Assembly: GCF_009690905.1 (NCBI RefSeq)
Contig: NZ_VOSW01000101.1
Span: 1-33,461 of the forward strand
Origin: Paraburkholderia madseniana
GTDB lineage: Bacteria; Pseudomonadota; Gammaproteobacteria; Burkholderiales; Burkholderiaceae
Length of the DNA: 33,461 bases
Direction: 5' to 3'
Positions within the stretch are counted from its first letter, which is position 1, and every line of letters begins with the position of its first letter. Shown piece after piece: positions 15,231 to 22,170 of the stretch. A program made the position numbers and the translations under genes. The notes below the pieces were generated by a model, which saw only the letters and a list, made by a program, of their open reading frames with translations, had not been told where the DNA came from and did not search any database.

Positions 15231-15983
15231 ATGGACGAGAAAGACTGGATCGCCGGCGCCGCGAAGGCGCTGGCGATCATCGAAGCATTCGACGAAGAGC
15301 ACGCGCGCATGACGCCGACCATGGTGGCCGCCCGCGCCGGGCTCTCGCGCACGGCGGCGCGCCGCTATCTGCTGACGCTGCGCGAACTCGGCTACGTGGA
15401 TACCGACGGCAAGCTGTTCTGGCTCGCGCCGCGCGTATTGCGGCTCGGTCAGTCGTATCTGGATTCAGCACGCTTGCCGCGCACCGTGCAGCCATTTCTT
15501 CAGCGCATCACCGCGACGGTGCAGGAAACCGCGCTGGTCGCGATTCTCGATGAACACGACGTGGTCTACGTTGCGCGCAACGGCGTCAACCGCGCGATGG
15601 CGGTCGGTTTCGTGCTCGGCTCGCGGGCGAGTGCGCCGCTGTCGTCGGCGGGGTTGATCCTGTTGGCCTTCCAGCCGCCGGAAAGCATCGAGCAGTGGCT
15701 GGCGTCCTATCCGATCAAGGTATTCACGCCACATACGTATTCGACCACGGAGCGCCTGCGCGAAGTGCTGGGCGAAATCCGCCGCGATGGTTATGTCGTC
15801 ACCGATCAACAACTGGAGCTGGGCATGCGTGGTGTTGCGGTGCCGTTGCGTGACCGGCATGGCTCGGTCGTGGCAGCGATCAGCGTAAGCATGCCGATCG
15901 GCCAGGAGTCGGCGAATGCGGCGCTGCATCGGGTGCTGCCGACCCTTCAGGAAACCGCCAGTTTGCTGCGGAATCTGGTCTAG
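15231..15983 (+). CDS. IclR family transcriptional regulator
   Basis: A 250-residue regulator of the PcaR/PobR-like branch. An N-terminal winged helix (about 10-70; KALAIIEAFDEEHARMTPTMVAARAGLSRTAARRYLLTL) precedes an effector-binding GAF-like domain with VVYVARNGVNRAMAVGFVLGSRASAP and DQQLELGMRGVAVPLRDRHG. Relatives control aromatic-acid catabolism, but no such genes lie in the window and the upstream neighbour is a decayed epimerase. This is therefore probably an orphan or trans-acting regulator. The assignment to the PcaR/PobR branch rests on pattern recall. Confidence 0.9.
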   Translation: MDEKDWIAGAAKALAIIEAFDEEHARMTPTMVAARAGLSRTAARRYLLTLRELGYVDTDGKLFWLAPRVLRLGQSYLDSARLPRTVQPFLQRITATVQETALVAILDEHDVVYVARNGVNRAMAVGFVLGSRASAPLSSAGLILLAFQPPESIEQWLASYPIKVFTPHTYSTTERLREVLGEIRRDGYVVTDQQLELGMRGVAVPLRDRHGSVVAAISVSMPIGQESANAALHRVLPTLQETASLLRNLV

Positions 15984-16081
15984 AAGCGGGCCTAGGTAAT
16001 CGCCCTGATACGGCATGCTTAATGAGTGAAAGCATATCGAAAGCAAGCTGTCTCGCGGAAAATACATATCGAGTTTTGCGC

Positions 16082-16109
16082 ATGACAAACCGCCTACGCT
16101 GCGTAATAC
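16082..16109 (+). promoter_or_regulatory. Possible promoter of the small secreted protein gene
   Basis: ATGACA at 16082-16087 (5 of 6 to TTGACA) is spaced 16 bp from TAATAC at 16104-16109. This gives a ~95-nt leader that includes a GC hairpin around 16111-16124. The -10 is poor. Confidence 0.3.
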
Positions 16110-16209
16110 TCTCCCGCGGGGAGCGGTAAGGCGCCTCAAGCCTTGTCTGCTTCACCGTTTAGCTATTTCATTCACACTGACTCAGTCGTCCAGGTTTGGG
16201 GAACAACAC

Positions 16210-16422
16210 ATGAAAAAATTCATCGTCTCGCTCGCAGCCGCATCGATCGCGCTGGTCTCCGTTCAAGCTTTCGCACAGGCATCGGACGCAGCAGCGCCGG
16301 CCGCTGCAGCTAGCGCGCCGAAGAAGCACCACATCAAGAAGCTGAAGACGCACGGCAAGCGCGCTCCGGTTTCGGCAGCAGCTTCGGCAGCCGGCACGAA
16401 CGACAAGGGCGCGGCAAACTAA
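16210..16422 (+). CDS. Small secreted Ala/Lys-rich protein
   Basis: A 70-residue protein. Residues 1-22 form a clear Sec signal peptide (MKKFIVSLAAASIALVSVQAFA, cleaved after AFA). The mature ~48 residues are Ala/Ser-rich with a central basic block, APKKHHIKKLKTHGKRAP, and no Cys. A purine-rich GGGGAAC precedes the ATG. Similar short exported peptides are common in Burkholderia and usually uncharacterised. The basic His/Lys block could bind polyanions or metal, which is only a guess. It is monocistronic, followed by a strong shared terminator. Confidence 0.8.
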   Translation: MKKFIVSLAAASIALVSVQAFAQASDAAAPAAAASAPKKHHIKKLKTHGKRAPVSAAASAAGTNDKGAAN

Positions 16423-16517
16423 GCTCACGCTTGGTTTAGCCGGGCGAACCCTGCCGGTTCTCTTGTGCGCGCCGCTTGTCGGCGAGTGCAGCGCAGTTCC
16501 GGTTAAATGTCGCCAGC

Positions 16518-16549
16518 AAAAAGGCCAGAGCTTCTGCTCTGGCCTTTTT
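16518..16549. terminator. Strong bidirectional terminator
   Basis: A perfect 14-bp stem, AAAAAGGCCAGAGC with GCTCTGGCCTTTTT, closed by TTCT. A-run and T-run on both sides let it serve the secreted-protein gene on plus and the hypothetical gene on minus. Confidence 0.9.
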
Positions 16550-16576
16550 GTATCGGACGGTGACTTTGGGCGATGT

Positions 16577-16855
16577 TTAGCCCGCGAGGCCGCGCTTGAT
16601 GACCTCGTTCAGCAGCCCGCTCATACCTTCCGGATGCGTGGCGGCCCGTTCTTTCAGCTCCGCGACCAGGTCGCCATTCAGCTTGCAGGCGAACGCGACG
16701 AGGCCCTGCGCCTGATCGAGCTTGCGTTGTTCGCGGCGGTCGAGCTTCGGGTCGGCGGCAGCGGCTTTGCCGAAGCGGTCGGCGGTCGACAGTTTCATTG
16801 CGTTGTTCAGCTTGAGTGCCTTGTTCTTTTCAAGGTCGGTCTTTTTCATCGCCAT
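16577..16855 (-). CDS. Small basic hypothetical protein
   Basis: A 92-residue Lys/Ala-rich protein starting MAMKKTDLEKNKALKLNNAMK, preceded by AGAGG eight bases upstream. The C-terminal half, VAFACKLNGDLVAELKERAATHPEGMSGLLNEVIKRGLAG, has the strand-helix-turn-helix rhythm of ribbon-helix-helix proteins, whose second helix often ends like LLNEVIKRGL. A DNA-binding role is therefore possible but unproven. Conserved small proteins of this type occur in Burkholderiales, from recall. It converges on the secreted peptide gene over the shared terminator. Confidence 0.75.
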   Translation of the reverse strand: MAMKKTDLEKNKALKLNNAMKLSTADRFGKAAAADPKLDRREQRKLDQAQGLVAFACKLNGDLVAELKERAATHPEGMSGLLNEVIKRGLAG

Positions 16856-16992
16856 ACGGAAGGCCTCTGCCAGATAAGTAATCCCGCATTGTACGCATCG
16901 CGCCGCGCGACGAGCGAGCGGCGCCGATTCCGCACCCGAGCGGCGTTGGCGCGGTGCTCAGACCGTGTGGCGTCTGAGACGTCGAGCGGCGT

Positions 16993-17748
16993 TCAAATCG
17001 GCGGTTCCGGCGCGCCGGCCACGCTGTCCATCAGCGCACGCATGCGTTGCCAGTGCGTGCCTTCCCAGAACACTCGGCGGCACACGTCGCAGGTGACGAA
17101 CTGGTTATGCCGTTCCAGCACGCCATCGGGCGCCCGATCGCCGACTTCATCTTTGGCGATACGCCGCAGCGGCGCATTGCACATCAGACACAAACGGAAC
17201 GGCTGCGCGCTGCCGGCCAGATCGAGCCGTTCAAACACTTCGCGCAATTGCTCACGCGGCCGCAGTGTGCGTACGTAGCAGCCATGTGTGATGGCGCGGC
17301 GTTTTAATAGCTCCCGATCGCGTGTCAGTACGATGCGCTGTTGTGCTGCGGCGAGCGCTTCGATATCTGCGTCGGGATAGTGGTTGTCGTACAGCGTGTC
17401 GAAGCCGGCAAGCCGCAGCAGCGGCGCGAGACCGCCCAGATGCGCATCGGCAATGAAGCGCACCACGCGCAGCGGATGTTCGCGCACGCGCAATAGTGGC
17501 TGGATGTCGAGCGCTTCAAACTTCGGATAAACGGCGATGCGATCGCCGTCCGAGAGCGGATGATTGAAACCGACCGACTCGCCGTTCACCAGAATCAGTT
17601 CGACCTCGGTATGCGGCACGCCGAGCACTTCGATCATATGTTTCGCGGTCGCGCCGCGCGCGCAGGCGCAACTGAACGCGCGCCGGCGCAGGGGCCGGGC
17701 GAGAAAATCGTTCAGCTCCTCATAGAAGCGGAATGTCGCTGTGACCAT
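16993..17748 (-). CDS. Mut7-C RNase-domain protein with ubiquitin-like N terminus
   Basis: A 251-residue protein. Residues 1-85 form a ThiS/ubiquitin-like beta-grasp domain (FRFYEELNDFL, VELILVNGESVGFNHPLSDGDRIAVYP). Residues ~90-245 form a Mut7-C, PIN-like nuclease domain with RFIADAHLGGLAPLLRLAGFDTLYDN, ADIEALA and IVLTRDRELLKRR, which hold the acidic residues. It ends in a zinc ribbon with two CxxC pairs (CLMC, CDVC). The fold is predicted to cut RNA; the bacterial role is not established. The ATG at 17748 has no strong ribosome site. Confidence 0.85.
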   Translation of the reverse strand: MVTATFRFYEELNDFLARPLRRRAFSCACARGATAKHMIEVLGVPHTEVELILVNGESVGFNHPLSDGDRIAVYPKFEALDIQPLLRVREHPLRVVRFIADAHLGGLAPLLRLAGFDTLYDNHYPDADIEALAAAQQRIVLTRDRELLKRRAITHGCYVRTLRPREQLREVFERLDLAGSAQPFRLCLMCNAPLRRIAKDEVGDRAPDGVLERHNQFVTCDVCRRVFWEGTHWQRMRALMDSVAGAPEPPI

Positions 17749-17842
17749 CGCATCAGTATCGCACCGTGTTTAATTGCGCGCTGTCCTGCACGTGTCGCAT
17801 GGGTGTGCTTTACTTCCAGTTCTTTAGAAGACGGAGCGACAG

Positions 17843-18712
17843 ATGGACATCGGTTTTATCGGTCTCGGCGAGATGGGCGCCGCGATGGTTGCAAACATTT
17901 TGAAAGCCGGGCATCAGGTGCGCGTGTGGAACCGCTCGCCGGAACGCGCGCAGCCGCTCGCCGACGCAGGTGCGCGGGTCGTCGCGACGCCCGCCGAAGC
18001 GTTTGCGGGCGACGCCGTGTTCTCGATGCTCGCCGACGATACCGCACTGCGCGAAGTCATCACCGCATCGCTGCTGGAACACGCCCCGCGCGGCCTGATC
18101 CACGTGAACATGGCGACGATCTCGGTGGCGCTGGCCGAGGAACTGGCGACGGCGCACGCCTCGCGCGGCGTCCATTACGTCGCCGCACCGGTGATGGGGC
18201 GGCCCGACGTCGCGGCGGCGGGCAAGCTGACGATCGTAGCGGGCGGCCCGGCCGAGTCGATCGACCGCGTGCAGCCGATTTTCGACGCCATCGGCCAGAA
18301 AACCTGGCGCATCGGTTCGCTGCCGCAACAGGCGAACGTGATGAAACTCGCGGCTAACTTCATGTTGGGCGCGGCGGTCGAGACGCTCGGCGAGGCGGCC
18401 ACGCTCGTGACCGGCCACGGCCTCGCAATGCAGGATTTCCTCGACGTCATCACGAGCGGCCTGTTCCCGGGACCGGTCTATTCGGGCTACGGCAAGTTGA
18501 TCGCGGAGCAGCGCTACGAGCCGGCCCTGTTCAAGGCGCGCCTCGGGCTGAAGGACCTCCGCCTCGCGCTGGCGGCCGCGGACGCGGTCAACACACCGCT
18601 GCCGATTGCGAGTGTCGTGCGTGACAGTCTGATCGAAGCGATAGCGCATGGCGACGGCGAGAAGGACTTCGCGGTGCTGGGCCAGGTGGCGGCACGGCGG
18701 GCAGGGCGCTGA
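17843..18712 (+). CDS. 3-Hydroxyisobutyrate dehydrogenase-family oxidoreductase
   Basis: A 289-residue NAD(P)-dependent beta-hydroxyacid dehydrogenase. The Rossmann motif GLGEMG is at residues 7-12. The substrate-binding block DxxVxG appears as YVAAPVMGRPDVAAAGKLTIVAGG. The catalytic lysine is K168 in QANVMKLAANFML. The family includes 3-hydroxyisobutyrate, tartronate-semialdehyde and succinic-semialdehyde reductases. The usual Asp before the VxG is Ala here, which hints at a glyoxylate/semialdehyde reductase-like branch, tentatively. GGAG lies six bases before the ATG. A hairpin follows the stop. Confidence 0.9.
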   Translation: MDIGFIGLGEMGAAMVANILKAGHQVRVWNRSPERAQPLADAGARVVATPAEAFAGDAVFSMLADDTALREVITASLLEHAPRGLIHVNMATISVALAEELATAHASRGVHYVAAPVMGRPDVAAAGKLTIVAGGPAESIDRVQPIFDAIGQKTWRIGSLPQQANVMKLAANFMLGAAVETLGEAATLVTGHGLAMQDFLDVITSGLFPGPVYSGYGKLIAEQRYEPALFKARLGLKDLRLALAAADAVNTPLPIASVVRDSLIEAIAHGDGEKDFAVLGQVAARRAGR

Positions 18713-18722
18713 GCGGGAGCTT

Positions 18723-18755
18723 GGGGCGCCGCGCTTTACGGCGCGCCCCGGTTTT
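18723..18755 (+). terminator. Terminator after the dehydrogenase gene
   Basis: GCGCCG (18726-18731) pairs with CGGCGC (18739-18744) around a 7-nt loop, with possible extension into the flanking GGGG/CCCC, followed by GGTTTT. A moderate rho-independent terminator. Confidence 0.5.
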
Positions 18756-18906
18756 CGTAGCGGAGCCCGGACTCGGCTGCTGGGCTGGCGTGCTTCGCCG
18801 TAAGGTTGCAGCGCTTGCGCGCCGAGATTCGCGCGATGGGAGTGTCGCTGCGGATTCGCCTAGGCGGGCATAATGGCCGTCAGATCCCTATTCACTTCGA
18901 TTCCCA

Positions 18907-19542
18907 ATGAGCCTGCATACCTGGTGGCTGTTCGTCGCCACTGTTTTCGTCGTTTCCGCGATTCCCGGTCCGAACATGCTGCTGGTGATGACGCACGGCG
19001 CCCAGCACGGCCTGCGCCGTTCCAGCGCGACCATGGCTGGCTGCCTTTCGGCGCTTGTGTTGATGCTGGCGGTGTCGGCGGCCGGCCTCGGCGTCTTTCT
19101 CGCGGCTTGGCCGACGATGTTCAACGCACTGCGGATGATCGGTGCGGCGTACCTCGTCTATCTGGGCATCAAGGCGTGGCGGGCGCCGGCTGACGAAGGT
19201 GCTGCGGGCGCGGTCGACGAACTCTCCGTCAAACCCGCGCGTTCGCGCTTCGCTCTGTTTCGCAATGGCTTCCTCGTGGCGGGCAGCAACCCGAAAGCCA
19301 TCCTGTTCGCTGCCGCGCTGCTGCCGCAATTCATTGATGCCGCGCAGCCCAAGCTGCCGCAGTTCGGCGTGCTCGTCGCTACTTTCGCGGTCATCGAGGT
19401 GAGTTGGTACCTCGTGTACGCCGGTTTCGGCACGCGAATTGGGGCCAGGTTGAAGAGCCGCAGCGTTGCCAGGATGTTCAATCGTCTGACGGGTGGAGTG
19501 TTCGTCGGCTTCGGCGCGATGATGGCGCTGGTGCGCCACTAG
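18907..19542 (+). CDS. LysE/RhtB family exporter
   Basis: A 211-residue inner-membrane protein with about six transmembrane helices. The signature AIPGPNMLLVMTHGAQHGLRRS is at residues 18-40. AAYLVYLGIKAW and FLVAGSNPKAILFAAALLPQF are further family blocks. Members export amino acids or homoserine-like compounds; the substrate cannot be assigned. There is no clear ribosome site before the ATG. The gene seems monocistronic and is followed by 170 bp carrying a probable sRNA promoter and terminator. Confidence 0.92.
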   Translation: MSLHTWWLFVATVFVVSAIPGPNMLLVMTHGAQHGLRRSSATMAGCLSALVLMLAVSAAGLGVFLAAWPTMFNALRMIGAAYLVYLGIKAWRAPADEGAAGAVDELSVKPARSRFALFRNGFLVAGSNPKAILFAAALLPQFIDAAQPKLPQFGVLVATFAVIEVSWYLVYAGFGTRIGARLKSRSVARMFNRLTGGVFVGFGAMMALVRH

Positions 19543-19642
19543 GCGAACGGCTGACTCGCGCGTGCGCAGTCAACGCCGCTCGCAAAACGTTGCGAGAGTT
19601 GTTGTGCCTATACAACGCCGAGGGTCAACCCTAATTTGTATG

Positions 19643-19671
19643 TTGCGACGCACCAAATGATTTGCTATAGT
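19643..19671 (+). promoter_or_regulatory. Sigma70-type promoter of a short transcript
   Basis: TTGCGA at 19643-19648 and TATAGT at 19666-19671 are separated by exactly 17 bp. A start near 19678 would give a transcript of only ~60 nt before the terminator at 19710-19738. Confidence 0.6.
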
Positions 19672-19677
19672 TCGTCT

Positions 19678-19738
19678 TGTCTCCTCCATGTCTCCTCTGA
19701 TATGGATTCAGCCCGCCGGCTTAGGCGGGCTTTTTTTT
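19678..19738 (+). ncRNA. Candidate small RNA with anti-Shine-Dalgarno loop
   Basis: A ~60-nt unit lies between a good promoter and an intrinsic terminator with no ORF inside. The first hairpin is TCCAT (19685-19689) with ATGGA (19702-19706), exposing the 12-nt loop GTCTCCTCTGAT. A second CTCCTCC lies just before the stem. Both C/U-rich motifs are complementary to ribosome-binding sites (GAGGAG). The second hairpin is the terminator. Two-hairpin sRNAs with CU-rich loops are a known design for translational repressors. It could instead be only a leftover promoter in front of the lysE terminator. Confidence 0.4.
19710..19738 (+). terminator. Intrinsic terminator with 8-T run
   Basis: AGCCCGCC and GGCGGGCT pair perfectly (19710-19717 with 19724-19731) around GGCTTA, followed by a T-run to 19738. 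It ends the sRNA candidate and possibly the exporter transcript. Confidence 0.9.
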
Positions 19739-19773
19739 GCCCTGAATTTCCAGCGTCCCCCAGAAAAGACAAC

Positions 19774-19816
19774 GCCGGCTGACCCTCCGCGGGGCCGCCG
19801 GCTTTGTCGTATCTGC
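19774..19816 (-). terminator. Weak hairpin at the end of the OmpW gene
   Basis: GCCGGC occurs at both ends of a 17-nt GC-rich loop between the sRNA terminator and the ompW-like stop. On the minus strand it is followed by GTTGTCTTTT, so it may end the envelope transcript. Confidence 0.4.
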
Positions 19817-19823
19817 GTCGAAC

Positions 19824-20648
19824 TCAGAACTTGTAGGACACGGCCAGGAACGAAATGATCGGATCGGCTTTCAGCTCTGCCTTCGAGACACCCAATTCCG
19901 TGCCGTCCGCCGCCTTGATGATGACCGACGAGGTGGTCTTCAGCGGAATGTACGTGACCGAAGCCACAAGGCCCCAATGATCGGTGATGTTGTACGAGAG
20001 ACCCGCGTTGAACACCGGCTGCCAGGACGACGACGCCTTCGCCGACACCTGCGTCTGTCCGGGCTTGCCCGCGCCGGCGGCCAGCACTGAGCCGAGATTG
20101 TTCTGCGTCGCGGTCACGAAGTTCTGGCTCAGTTGAACGTCGGAGAACCAGTTATACGACACGCCGATACCCACGAACGGCCTGAAATGGGCCGTCGGCG
20201 CATTGAAGTAATACTGGAACAGCAGTGCCGGGCTCCATTGGCGCACGCTCTTCACGATCGGATTGGCCTGCGGATCGCCCAGGTTCTGCTGACCGAGTGC
20301 GCCTGCCGGTCCCGGCGGCTTGACGGTGCCGTGCCCGTAGAGCTTGAAAACCGGTGGTACGCCCGCCACTGTCGACACGGCGATGTGATCGGTGAGGTAG
20401 TGGCTGAATACGAGGCCGACGGTATTGGCCGTACTGGTCGACAACCCCGTGCCGGAAGACGTGAACGAGCTCGGCAGACGCAGCGGTGTATTGATTGGCG
20501 TCGGGGCGACGGTGGTGGTCAGCGGCGTGCTCGAATCCTGCGGCATGACGTGGAACCAGCCGAGCACGGCGACGTTGTCGCCGGCGTGTTGTGCGTGCGC
20601 ACTGACCGACAGGCAAGCGGCCAGTAGCGCGAAATAGATTTTTTTCAT
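19824..20648 (-). CDS. OmpW-family outer-membrane protein
   Basis: A 274-residue precursor with a signal peptide (MKKIYFALLAACLSVSAHA). It forms an OmpW-type eight-stranded barrel: early VAVLGWFHVMPQDSS, then alternating strands (HYLTDHIAVSTVAGVPP, FRPFVGIGVSYNWF, WQPVFNAGLSYNITDHWGLVASVTYIPL) and the terminal IISFLAVSYKF with the C-terminal Phe used for barrel assembly. It is longer than E. coli OmpW (~212), the extra residues lying in loops such as PGPAGALGQQNLGDPQ. OmpW proteins admit small hydrophobic molecules. GGGAGG precedes the ATG at 20648. It is last in a minus-strand run after two lipoprotein genes. Confidence 0.9.
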   Translation of the reverse strand: MKKIYFALLAACLSVSAHAQHAGDNVAVLGWFHVMPQDSSTPLTTTVAPTPINTPLRLPSSFTSSGTGLSTSTANTVGLVFSHYLTDHIAVSTVAGVPPVFKLYGHGTVKPPGPAGALGQQNLGDPQANPIVKSVRQWSPALLFQYYFNAPTAHFRPFVGIGVSYNWFSDVQLSQNFVTATQNNLGSVLAAGAGKPGQTQVSAKASSSWQPVFNAGLSYNITDHWGLVASVTYIPLKTTSSVIIKAADGTELGVSKAELKADPIISFLAVSYKF

Positions 20649-20821
20649 GTTGTTCCTCCCTGGGGCGCGCGTTGCGTTCGTCTCGCGCGGCGAGCGACGG
20701 CGGCCTCGCGGCCCAGCCGGTGCGCTGGATACTGGGTGGACGCCGGCTGCTGCGCTATTGCTGTGCGCAGCAGCCGGGACGCGAACGCCTCGTTGCGTGT
20801 CGGCGGCGCGTGCTGCGTCCA

Positions 20822-22069
20822 TTACTGGACGAAGGCGCCGATCGTGAAGTACGGCGAGGCCGCGTTGGTCAGATCGAGGTAGCCGAACACGCCACCCGTG
20901 AAGATCATCTTTCCGGTCGGCGTGGTGCCCGTCGAGGCGCCCACTTGCGTTGTCGTCACGACACCCGGCACGGTCTGCGTGAAGCTCAGATTCAGCGCCG
21001 TCGCAAGCGATGCCTGTGATGGGTTGAACGGATCGAGCAGCGTGGCCTGCACGCCTTCGAGCGCGGTGGTGCGATAGTCGAACTGGCTATCCACGCCGAT
21101 GTACTCGCCGTTTTGTGAGTTCACCGCGATCGAGCTTTGCAGCGCCAGAATCGAGATGCCCGATTCATCGTCCGCGTACGGGCCGAGTTCGCCATTCACC
21201 GGCGTTGTCACCGACGAGTTCGCCGCGCCGGTTCGCACCAGGATCGGCACCACCTGATTGCGCAGCTTGCCGACGATCATGTAGCCGCGCGCCTTGGGCG
21301 TCGTGGCGAGCGTCGGTTTGGCCTGGCCCAGGAACTTGTCGGTTTCGAATGCGCCGCTGCCGTCCGACGACTGCACGAAGTTCGTACCCGGCTGTTGGCA
21401 GGAGCCCGCGTTGACACCGGAGTTGTCGCACTCGGTCCATGTGCCGTCCGCGTTGATCGTGATCTTCGTATCGACCGCGACCGGCGCGAAGTTCTGCGAC
21501 GGAACCTGGTGATAGCCGAGCTGGTTATAGGTGCCGGCCACGTTCGCGAGGTTCGTTTCAATCGACGAGAAGCCGATGAACGGGTAGTACGGGAACTTGG
21601 TGTCGGGTACCGCGCCCACGCCGAGAATCCCGGCGAACGAAATTTCCGCCCCCGGGATCGTGCCACCGGCCACGCCTTCGCCCACAAAAATCCGCGCCGG
21701 ACGATTCGGGTCGAGGCTCGCGCCGTTCAGGCGGAAGGCACACTGATTGAGCTTGTTGGTCGGCAGCTGGGTTTCCTGCGTCAGCGTGCCGCTTGCGCTC
21801 TGGCCGGCGCGAGTCGGCGCGACGGTGCCGTTGGTCGCCGGGATCGGCGACTCGATGTAGTTGATCTGCCAGGTCATCTTGGTCGTGTCCATCTGCAGCT
21901 TGACCAGTTCACCGTCACCGCCGCCGCCCGTGAACACCGTGCCGTAGTCGAGCGACGCAGGACACAGGCGAACTTCCGTTACCGGTCCATCGCCGTTGCC
22001 GCCACCACCACTGCATGCCCCCAGTAACGGTGCTGCAAGAGCGAGCACCGAAAGGATTCTCCATTTCAT
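20822..22069 (-). CDS. DUF2957-like lipoprotein, paralogue 1
   Basis: A 415-residue lipoprotein precursor with lipobox LLGAC (Cys19) and a glycine-rich spacer SGGGGNGDG. Blocks shared with its neighbour at 22171 are ESPIP, a RAG motif, CAFRLNG, VGEGVAGGTIPGAEISFAGILG, YYPFIGFSS, GTYNQLGYH and DDESGISILA. They run in the same order over the whole length, so the two are tandem paralogues. They resemble the DUF2957 lipoproteins of Burkholderia/Ralstonia, of unknown function (family number from recall). GGAGG lies four bases before the ATG at 22069. It is 101 bp after paralogue 2 and 173 bp before the OmpW gene. Probably outer-membrane anchored. Confidence 0.82.
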   Translation of the reverse strand: MKWRILSVLALAAPLLGACSGGGGNGDGPVTEVRLCPASLDYGTVFTGGGGDGELVKLQMDTTKMTWQINYIESPIPATNGTVAPTRAGQSASGTLTQETQLPTNKLNQCAFRLNGASLDPNRPARIFVGEGVAGGTIPGAEISFAGILGVGAVPDTKFPYYPFIGFSSIETNLANVAGTYNQLGYHQVPSQNFAPVAVDTKITINADGTWTECDNSGVNAGSCQQPGTNFVQSSDGSGAFETDKFLGQAKPTLATTPKARGYMIVGKLRNQVVPILVRTGAANSSVTTPVNGELGPYADDESGISILALQSSIAVNSQNGEYIGVDSQFDYRTTALEGVQATLLDPFNPSQASLATALNLSFTQTVPGVVTTTQVGASTGTTPTGKMIFTGGVFGYLDLTNAASPYFTIGAFVQ

Positions 22070-22170
22070 ACCGCCTCCAGAATTTTCTCGTTGTGTGTGG
22101 CCGGCTCCCAGTCCTGCCACCTTTTTGCTCTATTTATGTCTCGTGCTGCGAATACCCGGTCCTTCGTTCC

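Noticed and set aside
20649..20822. 58-codon upstream extension of the OmpW gene
   Set aside because: The signal peptide and a GGGAGG ribosome site place the start at 20648; the extension is Arg/Ala-rich intergenic translation.
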